A stretch of DNA of 64,000 bases from Chania multitudinisentens RB-25 (GTDB lineage: Bacteria > Pseudomonadota > Gammaproteobacteria > Enterobacterales > Enterobacteriaceae): assembly GCF_000520015.2 (NCBI RefSeq), contig NZ_CP007044.2, positions 1,488,001 to 1,552,000 of the forward strand, written 5' to 3'. The translations under genes were made by a program, and so were the position numbers. The notes below the pieces were generated by a model that did not search any database, was not told where the DNA came from, and saw only the letters and a program-made list of their open reading frames with translations. How positions within the stretch are numbered: the first letter of the stretch is position 1; every line of letters starts with the position of its first letter. Shown one piece after another: positions 50,586-58,461 of this stretch.

Positions 50586-51926
50586 ATGAAAGTAGTCACT
50601 CAAGTTGCAGAACAGCGCAAGGCGCTGGAACAAGCCGTTTCACAGGCTTTAGAACTGGCACGAGCTGGTTCAGATGCGGCAGAAGTTGCCGTAACCAAAA
50701 CTACCGGTATCAGTGTCAGCACCCGTTTTGGCGAGGTGGAAAACGTCGAGTTCAATAGCGATGGGGCATTGGGGATCACCGTTTATTATCAACAGCGTAA
50801 AGGCAGTGCCTCTTCAACCGATCTCAGCCCGGATGCCATTTCCCGCACGGTGCAAGCGGCGCTGGATATTGCCCGTTACACTTCACCAGACCCCTATGCT
50901 GGCCCGGCGGAAAAAGATCTGCTGGCATTTTCAGCCCCGGATCTCGATCTGTTCCACCCGAGCGAACTGGATGCCGAGCGGGGGATCGAGCTGGCGGCAC
51001 GGGCCGAACAGGCTGCATTGGCAGCGGATAAACGCATCACCAATACCGAAGGTGGCAGTTTCAACAGTCACTACGGCATCAAGGTGTTTGGCAACAGCCA
51101 CGGTATGCTGCAAAGCTACTGCTCCAGCCGCCATTCGTTATCCAGCTGCGTGATCGCAGAGCACGAAGGTGATATGGAGCGTGATTACGCCTATACCGTT
51201 GGCCGGGCCATGGGCGATATGGCTAACCCCGAATGGGTGGGCCAGGAATGTGCTCGCCGCACGCTGGCACGCCTTTCACCGCGTAAGTTGGCCACCATGA
51301 AAGCCCCGGTATTATTTTCAGCCGAAGTGGCGACCGGGCTGTTTGGCCATCTGGTGGGGGCCATCAGCGGCAGCAGCGTTTACCGTAAATCCACTTTCCT
51401 GCTGGATTCGCTGGGGAAACAGATCCTACCGGAATGGATGACCATTGAAGAACATCCCCATTTGCTGAAAGGGCTGGCTTCGACACCGTTCGACAGCGAA
51501 GGTGTACGTACCGAGCGCCGCGATATCGTTAAGGATGGTGTACTGCAAACCTGGTTGCTGACCAGCTACGCTGCGCGCAAGCTGGGCCTGCACAGCACCG
51601 GGCATGCCGGGGGGATTCATAACTGGCGTATCGCCGGGCAGGGTAACGATTTTGCCGCGATGCTCAAGCAGTTGGGTACCGGCCTGGTTGTGACCGAACT
51701 GATGGGGCAAGGCGTCAGCGGCATTACCGGTGACTATTCACGCGGTGCCGCCGGTTTCTGGGTGGAAAACGGCGAGATTCAGTATCCGGTCAGTGAGATC
51801 ACCATTGCCGGTAACCTGAAAGAGATGCTGCGCAGCATTGTCAGCATCGGCAGTGATATCGAAACCCGCAGTAATATTCAATGTGGTTCCATTCTATTGC
51901 CGGAAATGAAGATCGCCGGTCAGTAA
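50586..51926 (+). CDS. pmbA: TldE (PmbA) metalloprotease subunit
   Basis: A 446-residue partner of TldD. The two form the heterodimeric protease that removes the microcin B17 leader and degrades the antitoxin CcdA. Visible are the N-terminal QVAEQRKALEQAVSQALELA, the strand VSTRFGEVENVEFNSDGALG near residues 42-61, and the C-terminal NWRIAGQGNDFAAMLKQLG near 348, GVSGITGDYSRGAAGFWVE near 378 and EITIAGNLKEMLRSI. TldE lacks the metal-binding HExxxH of TldD, as here. The ATG at 50586 is used. tldD is at 24246, so both halves of the protease lie in one window. Confidence 0.97.
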   Translation: MKVVTQVAEQRKALEQAVSQALELARAGSDAAEVAVTKTTGISVSTRFGEVENVEFNSDGALGITVYYQQRKGSASSTDLSPDAISRTVQAALDIARYTSPDPYAGPAEKDLLAFSAPDLDLFHPSELDAERGIELAARAEQAALAADKRITNTEGGSFNSHYGIKVFGNSHGMLQSYCSSRHSLSSCVIAEHEGDMERDYAYTVGRAMGDMANPEWVGQECARRTLARLSPRKLATMKAPVLFSAEVATGLFGHLVGAISGSSVYRKSTFLLDSLGKQILPEWMTIEEHPHLLKGLASTPFDSEGVRTERRDIVKDGVLQTWLLTSYAARKLGLHSTGHAGGIHNWRIAGQGNDFAAMLKQLGTGLVVTELMGQGVSGITGDYSRGAAGFWVENGEIQYPVSEITIAGNLKEMLRSIVSIGSDIETRSNIQCGSILLPEMKIAGQ

Positions 51927-52154
51927 TTCTATCCTTTGGCCGGTGTTCTGCCGGCCATCTTCACCTGTTACTCTGCAACTTTCAGGCTAAGGCTGAAAAT
52001 ATCGACAAATTTTCGGTTTGCACTGCTGTTGTTGTGGTTAATTGACTATTGTTAATGAGCGATTAAGCAAAACCTATGATAGGGATTTCCGGTGGCGGCT
52101 GATAACGCCGTAACGTGAAAGACAAAAGTTAAAAACAACAATAGGAAGGTGAGC

Positions 52155-52541
52155 ATGAAAAAGACATGGCGGGTATTGGCAGCTTTGACGCTGCTGAGTG
52201 CCAGTTCGATGTTGATGGCGGCCGATCTGGCCGATGATATGGATATCCTGGCAGACAATTACAAGATTGTATTGAAAACCGATTCTGCCGACACCTTTAA
52301 ACAGAGCCTGCAAAATATGCGTGCTGCGGTGTTGAATGCGCAGCAAGCCACGCCGCCCAAGTTGGAAAATAAAGCGCCCGATAGCGCTGAGATGCAAGAT
52401 TTCCGGCACGGTATGACTACGCTGATCGGGCAGATCGATCAGTCACTGGCGCTGGCAAACGAGGGCAAGCTGGAAGAGGCGCGCAAAGTAGCGCAGGATT
52501 TCAAGCAAACCCGTGATACCAACCACAAGAAGTTCCGCTAA
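52155..52541 (+). CDS. cybC: Soluble periplasmic cytochrome b562
   Basis: A 128-residue exported four-helix-bundle cytochrome binding one non-covalent heme. The signal peptide ends after MLMA near residue 22, leaving a 106-residue mature protein, as in E. coli. The axial ligands are the Met in ADLADDMDILADN (mature Met7) and the His in TRDTNHKKFR (mature His102), and the loop QQATPPKLENKAPDSAEM is conserved. AGGAAGG precedes the ATG at 52155; the frame also contains a GTG six bases upstream. Physiological partner unknown. Confidence 0.95.
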   Translation: MKKTWRVLAALTLLSASSMLMAADLADDMDILADNYKIVLKTDSADTFKQSLQNMRAAVLNAQQATPPKLENKAPDSAEMQDFRHGMTTLIGQIDQSLALANEGKLEEARKVAQDFKQTRDTNHKKFR

Positions 52542-52551
52542 CCCGTCATGG

Positions 52552-52576
52552 CGGGCGGTGCTTTTGCCGCCCGTTT
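52552..52576 (+). terminator. Terminator after cybC
   Basis: CGGGCGG (52552-52558) pairs with CCGCCCG (52567-52573), loop TGCTTTTG, followed by TTTATCC, 10 bases beyond the cybC stop. Further on (about 52586-52640) a degenerate stretch containing TTTCAAGTTAGCTGC and TCACTGACTTGA may be an eroded ERIC-like repeat; that part is uncertain. Confidence 0.75.
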
Positions 52577-52705
52577 ATCCCCGCCGCGTTTCAAGTTAGC
52601 TGCATAACTCACCCGAATCACTGACTTGAATATGTGCAGCGGGGTTTATTGAGGCTCGCCCTTGCGGGCCAACGCCCCGCCACTCAACATTCTTCGGGCA
52701 TTCAT

Positions 52706-53116
52706 TCAGCGGTGATATTCACCCGCTGCTTCAGGCTGGTAAAGCAATTCCAGCACTTCAATCCGTGCTTCTTCGCCGTTCGGCAAGTGCCAATTGATCT
52801 GTTTACCCACGTGCATTCCCAGCAGGGCTGCGCCCAGCGGTGCCATTACAGACAGTTGTTCGTTGCTGTCTTTCAGCGAAGCCGGGTACACCAGCGTACG
52901 GATATGCTCTTCTGAGGTATGCAAATCACGGAAACGCACACGGCTGTTCATCGTAACGACGTAGGCAGGGATCTGCGATGGTGGCACAATATCGGCGCGA
53001 TCCAGTTCGGCATTCAGCGCAGTCGCGACGTCGGTGTTGACAAAAGCAGGCTGTGCCAGCAGTGCATCCAGGCGTTCCGCATCCAGCTCATTAATGGTAA
53101 TGGTTGGTCTGGTCAT
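52706..53116 (-). CDS. rnk: Regulator of nucleoside diphosphate kinase
   Basis: A 136-residue protein (E. coli Rnk 136), a GreA/GreB-like factor with a short N-terminal coiled coil and a C-terminal FKBP-like domain that binds RNA polymerase but lacks cleavage activity. It begins MTRPTITINELDAERLDALL and has the C-terminal-domain signature LSVMAPLGAALLGMHVGKQI near residues 88-107. It can substitute for AlgR2 and raises Ndk levels in other bacteria. It is transcribed from the right. The 480-bp upstream region (53117-53596) holds a hairpin and a shortened ERIC, but no gene that I can support. Confidence 0.95.
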   Translation of the reverse strand: MTRPTITINELDAERLDALLAQPAFVNTDVATALNAELDRADIVPPSQIPAYVVTMNSRVRFRDLHTSEEHIRTLVYPASLKDSNEQLSVMAPLGAALLGMHVGKQINWHLPNGEEARIEVLELLYQPEAAGEYHR

Positions 53117-53184
53117 TCCACTCTCCAGTCAAATCAAAGAGCGCCCTTTCTGCGCTCATAAATTCGGAAAAACAACACAAAGCA

Positions 53185-53214
53185 ACACCCCCGCGCCTTT
53201 GGGTACGGGGGTGT
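53185..53214. other. Strong GC hairpin upstream of rnk
   Basis: ACACCCCCG (53185-53193) and CGGGGGTGT (53206-53214) form a perfect nine-base stem with a 12-base loop, about 70 bases before the rnk start. Read on the minus strand it is followed by a T-rich stretch (TGCTTTGTGTTGTTTTT), so it could act as an attenuator or terminator ahead of rnk. Confidence 0.6.
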
Positions 53215-53470
53215 AAGAAATATCGACTTGTCCTACTGATAGTAGGCGGTTAAGCGCGGAAAAGAAAGAGATCCCGCTCACGAAGTTTTTTGTCGCGCCA
53301 ATGGCCGTGGAAAACAGCAGTTCTTCTGCCGGTGGAGCTCATCGAAGCAAAGCCACGTTTTGCGAAATAGATCCCTAACTGCCACTCAATTTCCAGTTTG
53401 AACTGGAAAAAAACACGCTACACAGGTAATGCCCTTAAGGTTAGGGTAAAAGCATCCGATAAAGTGAATG

Positions 53471-53537
53471 TACCCGTCATACTTCAAGCCGCATGTGCGT
53501 TGACCGCCTTCCGGCAACTCGAATTATTGAGGGTATA
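53471..53537. repeat. Shortened ERIC derivative
   Basis: Ends GTACCC and GGGTATA with the ERIC arms CGTCATACTTCAAG and GGCAACTCGAATTATT and no central core, similar to the copy at 50396. It lies about 60 bases upstream of the PRD-gene start, within or close to the promoter region of the sugar-acid cassette. Confidence 0.78.
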
Positions 53538-53596
53538 ACTCGATGGTGAGTTTGACGATTGACAGATGACTATCCGAATTCAGGGGTGACTGAAAA

Positions 53597-53944
53597 GTGA
53601 ATGAAGGAACTGCTGCGGTAAATGAGTTGGAACAGGCGGATATCAGCAAAGCGGCGACGATCACCACGCAAGTGCTGGCAGATATCACGGCAATGTTGAA
53701 TGCAGAGAATATTTATACCAATGCGGTGCAGCAGCAAATGCTGGAATCACATATTCGCGCCATGGTGTTGCGTTCAATAACCGGCGAGCCTTTGCCGGAA
53801 GTGGATAAATCGCTGTTTGATGAGATTTCTGCGGAATCCATGCAAATGGCAGAACGGGTAGTGGAGAAATTCGCCACGCTGCCGATTGAGGAAGCATATT
53901 TACTTTCTGTGCATTTTGAAGTGGCGAAAGATAACAACGCATAA
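53597..53944 (+). CDS. Stand-alone PRD-domain protein (EF_0829 type)
   Basis: A 115-residue cytoplasmic protein consisting of one PTS-regulation-like domain. Helices such as ISKAATITTQVLADITAMLN, QQQMLESHIRAMVLRSITGE and EAYLLSVHFEVAKDNN are visible, with His residues at the usual phosphorylation-type positions (SHIRAM and SVHFEV). It uses a GTG start. This is the first gene of an eight-gene cassette whose layout I recall from Enterococcus faecalis EF_0829 onward and Aeromonas hydrophila AHA_3910 onward. A stand-alone PRD suggests a phosphate-sensing or phosphate-relay adaptor. Confidence 0.78.
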   Translation: MNEGTAAVNELEQADISKAATITTQVLADITAMLNAENIYTNAVQQQMLESHIRAMVLRSITGEPLPEVDKSLFDEISAESMQMAERVVEKFATLPIEEAYLLSVHFEVAKDNNA

Positions 53945-53964
53945 ATTCAATCAGGAGAAATACC

Positions 53965-54330
53965 ATGAGTCAAATTACCGTCGTGATTGGCGATCGTTTG
54001 GGTAAAGGCCAGAAAGTGGGCCAAGGCGTTGAAAATGCTGGTGGAAAAGCGATTGTGATCCCCGGTGTGGCAGCAGATATGAAGTTGGGCGACGTGATGA
54101 AAGCGGAAAACGCGCAACTGGGTATCTCTTTTTGCGGCAGCGGCGGCGCAGGCGCCATTACTGCACAAACCAAGCATGGTTATAAAGCCAAATACGGTAT
54201 GCGCTCGGTTGATGAAGGGATCACGGCCATTAATGAAGGTTACAACGTATTAGGCTTCGGTTTTATGGATAAAGAGGAGTTGGGTCAGCGGCTGGTGGAA
54301 GCCTATATCAAAAAATACGGCAACGCGTAA
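53965..54330 (+). CDS. Glycine-rich SFCGS-family protein
   Basis: A 121-residue cytoplasmic protein named for its central motif: GISFCGSGGAGAITAQTKHG near residues 52-71. The N-terminus (ITVVIGDRLGKGQKVGQGVE) is Rossmann-like. The Cys in a glycine-rich loop after a strand recalls the phosphocysteine loop of PTS IIB proteins, although overall similarity to IIB is not established and this is only my inference. Function unknown. It lies 20 bases after the PRD gene with a GGAG ribosome site, and its stop overlaps the next start by one base. Confidence 0.82.
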   Translation: MSQITVVIGDRLGKGQKVGQGVENAGGKAIVIPGVAADMKLGDVMKAENAQLGISFCGSGGAGAITAQTKHGYKAKYGMRSVDEGITAINEGYNVLGFGFMDKEELGQRLVEAYIKKYGNA

Positions 54331-54626
54331 TGAAAGAACAATATACCACGTCGGTAAAGGTGGAGGGTAAAGGCGACAGCAAAGCCAAAGCCTTTGCTTC
54401 CGCTTTGGCGAATGTGCAGGGCACGATATTAAGATCCACCAATAATGTTCTGCTGCGTATTGAACCGCAGGATGTCAGCGTATTAAAGGCGGAAGAGAAA
54501 ACCACTAAAGAGAAATTTCTTTTTTTCTTTCTGCCACGTGAAAGAAAAAGTTATGCCGTTTCTCTGGAAATAACCGTGAACGTGACAATCATCAATACCG
54601 AAAAGGTGGTTTTTACCACCCAATAA
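54330..54626 (+). CDS. DUF4312 family protein
   Basis: A 98-residue small protein beginning KEQYTTSVKVEGKGDSKAKA, with a central ANVQGTILRSTNNVLLRIEP and a basic aromatic patch KFLFFFLPRERKSY near residues 64-77. No signal or clear membrane helix. It belongs with DUF4311 and DUF4310, always in the same kind of cassette as far as I recall. Its start overlaps the preceding stop (TAATG), so translation is coupled. A role as a cytoplasmic accessory of the two membrane proteins is likely but unproven. Confidence 0.8.
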   Translation: MKEQYTTSVKVEGKGDSKAKAFASALANVQGTILRSTNNVLLRIEPQDVSVLKAEEKTTKEKFLFFFLPRERKSYAVSLEITVNVTIINTEKVVFTTQ

Positions 54627-54733
54627 AAACGTTATATCCGCCATCTTTCACGCTGTTGCGTTATTGGTTGTGAGCAGTCATTGCCGGGCAACAGGGTGGA
54701 AGCCATGGGGTATAGCATAAAAAGGGGATGTTA

Positions 54734-55510
54734 ATGTTTTTAATCATCTTATTTAAGTCGATTATTATCGGCGGGCTGGTAGGTGTTGGCGTTGGAGCTG
54801 GCGCTGCACGTATGTTCCACGCCCCGACAACACAGGGTATGGGGGCTTTTCGCACCTTAGGCGAGCTGAATTCCTGCGAAGGCGATCCGGCTTCTCACTT
54901 CTCATTTGGTCTGGGCTTTTTCTTCAACGCCTGGGCGTCTTCCGTGGCGGCCGGTGCCTTCACGCAGGACGTTGATCACCGCATTATCCCCAACTGGGGC
55001 GCAGCGGCCTTGATGATCAAGAACCGCAATGTGGCCGAAACGCTGCACGATCCGAAAAAAATGGCGATTGCCTGCGGCATCATCGGCATCTTGGTCGTGA
55101 CCTTCCTGAACACCACCGCTTCTGCCGTACCTGCGGCGTTGCAGGTAACCGCGATTAAGGTACTGGTGCCAGCGGCCAACCTATTGGTGAACACGGTGAT
55201 GCCGGTGATCTTCTGGCTGGCGGCTATCGAGGCCGGTAAACGTTCCGGTTTCTGGGGCACCATCTTTGGTGGCCTGGCGCAGCTGATTATGGGCAACGCC
55301 GTACCAGGGCTGGTGCTGGGGATCCTGATCGGTAAAGGCGTAGAAGAAAGCGGCTGGAACAAAGTGACCAAGATCATGATGGCGGTGATTGTACTGCTGT
55401 TCGTGCTGAGTGGTTTCTTCCGTGGTTTCGATCTGAAATTACTTGAATCCTTTAGCCTTGGTGTTCCTGGCTGGCTGGATGCGATCCATAACACCCTGAG
55501 CGGTAAATAA
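54734..55510 (+). CDS. DUF4311 family membrane protein
   Basis: A 258-residue polytopic inner-membrane protein with about six hydrophobic segments (IILFKSIIIGGLVGVGVGAG at the N-terminus; later IACGIIGILVVTFLNTTASA and IMMAVIVLLFVLSGFF). The motif MGAFRTLGELNSCEGDPASH near residues 35-54 and the FTQDVDHRIIPNW loop near 76 are distinctive. An ATG at 54728 is possible, but the one at 54734 has AAGGGG at a proper distance. Predicted to form, with the DUF4310 protein 8 bases downstream, the membrane part of an uncharacterised transporter. Confidence 0.82.
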   Translation: MFLIILFKSIIIGGLVGVGVGAGAARMFHAPTTQGMGAFRTLGELNSCEGDPASHFSFGLGFFFNAWASSVAAGAFTQDVDHRIIPNWGAAALMIKNRNVAETLHDPKKMAIACGIIGILVVTFLNTTASAVPAALQVTAIKVLVPAANLLVNTVMPVIFWLAAIEAGKRSGFWGTIFGGLAQLIMGNAVPGLVLGILIGKGVEESGWNKVTKIMMAVIVLLFVLSGFFRGFDLKLLESFSLGVPGWLDAIHNTLSGK

Positions 55511-55518
55511 GGAGCTGA

Positions 55519-56172
55519 ATGATGGAAACACAATCTCAAAAAGGCTTCTGGTATGCCGATTGGTCGTTCCCGATTTTTGTTGGTTTGCTCTCGTCCGGCG
55601 TGTTCGCCGGGACACACATGTATTACCTGTACGGCATCGGTGCATTCAACGAAGTGGCCTTCGTTTCCATGCTGCGCGCCGGGATGGATACCGGGGTGTA
55701 TGGTGCAGTGGCTGCGTTTGGGGCCAGCTTTCTGTTTGCCCGTATCATCGAAGGTTCACTGGTGGGGATCCTGGATATTGGCGGGGCGATCCAAACCGGT
55801 GTTGGCCTCGGCGTCCCGGCACTGTTACTGGGGGCTGGGATCATCTTCCCGGTGGCCAACTTTGCCGCGTCGCTAGTGACTGGCCTAGTCATTGGCTTGG
55901 CGATTGGTTATGTGATTATTCTGGCGCGTAAATTTACCATCAACCAGAGCAATTCCACGTATGGGGCCGATGTGATGATGGGCGCAGGCAACTCCTCCGG
56001 GCGTTTCCTGGGGCCGCTCATCATCCTGTCTGCCATGGCCGCGTCGATTCCTATTGGCGTGGGTTCTCTGCTGGGGGCACTGTTGTTCTATATCTGGGGC
56101 AAACCGATCACCGGTGGTGCGATCCTGGGGGCAATGATCTTAGGGGCGATTTTCCCGGTGGCGATTGCTTAA
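55519..56172 (+). CDS. DUF4310 family membrane protein
   Basis: A 217-residue polytopic membrane protein, very Gly/Ala-rich, with about six segments (for example FPIFVGLLSSGVFAGTHMYY near the start and LILSAMAASIPIGVGSLLGA-like helices near the end). It opens WYADWSFPIF after a short polar N-terminus. It pairs with DUF4311. The duplicated small, glycine-rich helices are reminiscent of secondary transporters or PTS IIC/IID-type channels. No known transporter family signature is visible. GGAGCTGA precedes tandem ATGs at 55519 and 55522. A hairpin follows before the amidohydrolase gene. Confidence 0.82.
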   Translation: MMETQSQKGFWYADWSFPIFVGLLSSGVFAGTHMYYLYGIGAFNEVAFVSMLRAGMDTGVYGAVAAFGASFLFARIIEGSLVGILDIGGAIQTGVGLGVPALLLGAGIIFPVANFAASLVTGLVIGLAIGYVIILARKFTINQSNSTYGADVMMGAGNSSGRFLGPLIILSAMAASIPIGVGSLLGALLFYIWGKPITGGAILGAMILGAIFPVAIA

Positions 56173-56182
56173 CGTTGCGATG

Positions 56183-56202
56183 GGCACGCCTGATGGTGTG
56201 CC
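56183..56202 (+). other. Intra-operon hairpin before the amidohydrolase gene
   Basis: GGCACGCC (56183-56190), loop TGAT and GGTGTGCC (56195-56202) form an eight-base stem with one G-T pair, 10 bases after the DUF4310 stop. No T-run follows. It separates transporter-type genes from enzyme genes and may be an mRNA processing or stability element. Confidence 0.6.
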
Positions 56203-56223
56203 TGTCCAAAGGAGTAGCGAAGT

Positions 56224-57363
56224 ATGTATGACCTAATCATCCGGCGCGCCAGACTGGTGGATGGCACCCTGACCGATGTGGCGATTCAAGGAGGAAAGAT
56301 TGCCGCCGTGGGGCAGTTGGCGGTGGATGCCGGTGCGCACAGGCAGCAGGATCTGGCGGGGAATTATTACCTGAGCGCGGGCTGGATCGACTCGCACGTT
56401 CACTGCTATCCCTCTTCGCCGATTTATAACGACGAGCCGGATCGGGTTGGCGTTGCCAGCGGCGTAACCTCAGTGGTAGATGCGGGCAGTACCGGCACCG
56501 ACGACATCGATGAATTCTATGCCCTGACGCGCAGTGCGAAAACCAACGTTTTTGCTTTCCTGAATATCTCCCGCATTGGTCTGCTGCGGCAGAATGAGCT
56601 GGCTGATATGGCGGATATCAATAAACAGGCAGTTAAAACCGCCATCGACGGCAAACCGGGTTTTGTCATCGGTATCAAAGCGCGTATGAGCAGCAGCGTG
56701 GTGGGCCAGAACGGTACCAAACCGCTGGTGCTGGCAAAAGAAATCCAGCAGGAAAACCATCAACTGCCTTTGATGGTGCATATCGGCAATAACCCGCCAG
56801 ACCTGGATGAGATTGCCGATCTGCTGACTCAGGGCGATATCATTACCCATTGCTATAACGGTAAACCCAATCGCATTCTGACCCCTGCCGGCACGCTGCG
56901 TGAGTCGATCCAACGTGCGCTGAAGCGTGGGGTACTGCTTGATGTGGGCCACGGCACGGCCAGTTTCAGCTTTGAGGTTGCCAGGCAGGCGATTGCGCTG
57001 GGCATTTTCCCTCATACCATCAGTTCCGATATCTACTGCCGTAACCGCATGGCCGGCCCGGTCTACAGCCTGGCGACGGTGATGTCCAAATTCTTTACCG
57101 TCGGGCTTTCTTTGGCACAGGTTATTGACTGCGTAACAAAAAATGCCGCTGCGGCGCTGCGCCTGACCAGCAAGGGGCGTTTGGAGCCGGGGCTAGATGC
57201 CGATCTGACCCTGTTTGATATCCGCCAAGGGCCACAGGTGTTTGCCGATTCCGAAGGGGAGTCGGTTAACGGTGAACAGTTACTGATGCCGTTGGCCGCT
57301 GTAGTAGCCGGGGAAGTCCTATTAACCGATGAAGGGAAAGCCGCTCATGTCTTCAATCTATGA
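56224..57363 (+). CDS. Metal-dependent amidohydrolase/deacetylase (EF_0837 type)
   Basis: A 379-residue amidohydrolase-superfamily enzyme. Metal-site residues are visible: HVH in GWIDSHVHCYPSSP near 58-60, a carbamylated-type Lys near 152 in IGIKARMSSSVVG, His in PLMVHIGNN near 181, His in ITHCYNGKP near 204 and the catalytic Asp in TISSDIYCRN near 269. The family is annotated as a probable deacetylase, so removal of an N-acyl group from an amino sugar acid before the ammonia-lyase step is plausible. AGGAG precedes the ATG. Its end overlaps the start of the next gene by 17 bases. Confidence 0.88.
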   Translation: MYDLIIRRARLVDGTLTDVAIQGGKIAAVGQLAVDAGAHRQQDLAGNYYLSAGWIDSHVHCYPSSPIYNDEPDRVGVASGVTSVVDAGSTGTDDIDEFYALTRSAKTNVFAFLNISRIGLLRQNELADMADINKQAVKTAIDGKPGFVIGIKARMSSSVVGQNGTKPLVLAKEIQQENHQLPLMVHIGNNPPDLDEIADLLTQGDIITHCYNGKPNRILTPAGTLRESIQRALKRGVLLDVGHGTASFSFEVARQAIALGIFPHTISSDIYCRNRMAGPVYSLATVMSKFFTVGLSLAQVIDCVTKNAAAALRLTSKGRLEPGLDADLTLFDIRQGPQVFADSEGESVNGEQLLMPLAAVVAGEVLLTDEGKAAHVFNL

Positions 57364-58459
57364 AAAATATAACTTAAAACAGGTTATCAATACTTCTGGC
57401 CGCATGACCATTCTTGGCGTTTCCACACCACGCCAGGACGTGGTTGATGCCGTGGATTACGGCCTGAATCATTACTTTGAAATCAAGGATCTGGTCAATA
57501 AAACCGGGGCCTATATTGCTGGCCTGCTGCAAGTGGAAGATGCAGTGATCGTCTCCTGTGCTTCCGCCGGTATTGCTCAGTCGGTAGCGGCGGTGATCGT
57601 CAAGGATAATGCCAATCTGCTGGTCAATCTGCATTCGGCACCCGTGAATGAACCGCGTGAGATCGTATTACCGCGCGGCCATAACGTTAACTTTGGGGCG
57701 CCCGTTGACACCATGATTGCTCTCGGCGGCGGCAAGGTGGTGGAAGCCGGTTATGCCAATGAATGTTCCCCTGAACAGATCGAAGCCTGCATCACGCCGC
57801 AGACGGCGGCCATTCTGTACGTCAAATCCCATCACTGCGTACAGAAAAGCATTCTTTCCGTTGAGCAGGCGGCCAAGGTGGCGCGCAAGCATCAACTGCC
57901 GCTGATCGTCGATGCCGCAGCCGAAGAAGACCTGATGTGCTACTACCAGATGGGAGCCGATCTGGTGATTTATAGCGGTGCTAAAGCGATCGAAGGGCCA
58001 ACCAGCGGGTTGGTGATCGGTAAACAGCAATATGTTGCCTGGGTGAAGCAACAATCCAACGGCATTGGCCGCGCGATGAAGGTGGGTAAAGAAGGCATTC
58101 TGGGCCTGACGCAGGCGATTGAAAGCTATCTGCGGCTGGAGAAAACCAGTGGTGCACAGATGGTGGAACGCATGACGCCATTTATCACTCAGCTTAATAC
58201 CTTGAACGGCGTCAGCGCCAAAACCGTTTGGGACAGCGCAGGGCGCGATATCGCCAGGGCCGAAATTACTTTTGATGAAGCGGTGCTGGGGATGTCGACC
58301 GTTGACATCGTACAGCGGCTGAAAACTGGTGACATCGCGATCTATTTCCGTGGCTACAAGGCCAACGAGGGCAAGGTTGAAGTGGATGTCCGCAGCGTCA
58401 ACGAGCAACAGCTGATGATCGTGTTCACCTGTATTAAAAACCTGTTTACGGAGCAATAA
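57347..58459 (+). CDS. DgaE-family PLP-dependent ammonia-lyase
   Basis: A 370-residue SelA-like PLP enzyme. Salmonella DgaE converts D-glucosaminate-6-phosphate to 2-keto-3-deoxygluconate-6-phosphate and ammonia. The N-terminus (YEKYNLKQVINTSGRMTILG), the substrate region VSCASAGIAQSVAAVIV and the PLP-lysine motif IYSGAKAIEGPTSG (Lys near residue 213) match the family. The start at 57347 overlaps the amidohydrolase gene and has GAAGGG 10 bases upstream; an upstream in-frame ATG at 57329 is less likely. It lies 2 bases before the aldolase gene. The substrate in this cassette may differ from glucosaminate. Confidence 0.87.
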   Translation: MSSIYEKYNLKQVINTSGRMTILGVSTPRQDVVDAVDYGLNHYFEIKDLVNKTGAYIAGLLQVEDAVIVSCASAGIAQSVAAVIVKDNANLLVNLHSAPVNEPREIVLPRGHNVNFGAPVDTMIALGGGKVVEAGYANECSPEQIEACITPQTAAILYVKSHHCVQKSILSVEQAAKVARKHQLPLIVDAAAEEDLMCYYQMGADLVIYSGAKAIEGPTSGLVIGKQQYVAWVKQQSNGIGRAMKVGKEGILGLTQAIESYLRLEKTSGAQMVERMTPFITQLNTLNGVSAKTVWDSAGRDIARAEITFDEAVLGMSTVDIVQRLKTGDIAIYFRGYKANEGKVEVDVRSVNEQQLMIVFTCIKNLFTEQ

Positions 58460-58461
58460 GC

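Noticed and set aside
53395..53425. Hairpin TTCCAGTT/AACTGGAA considered as a terminator
   Set aside because: It is followed by an A-run on the plus strand and preceded by the T-run on the minus strand, so the T-tract is on the wrong side for both directions.
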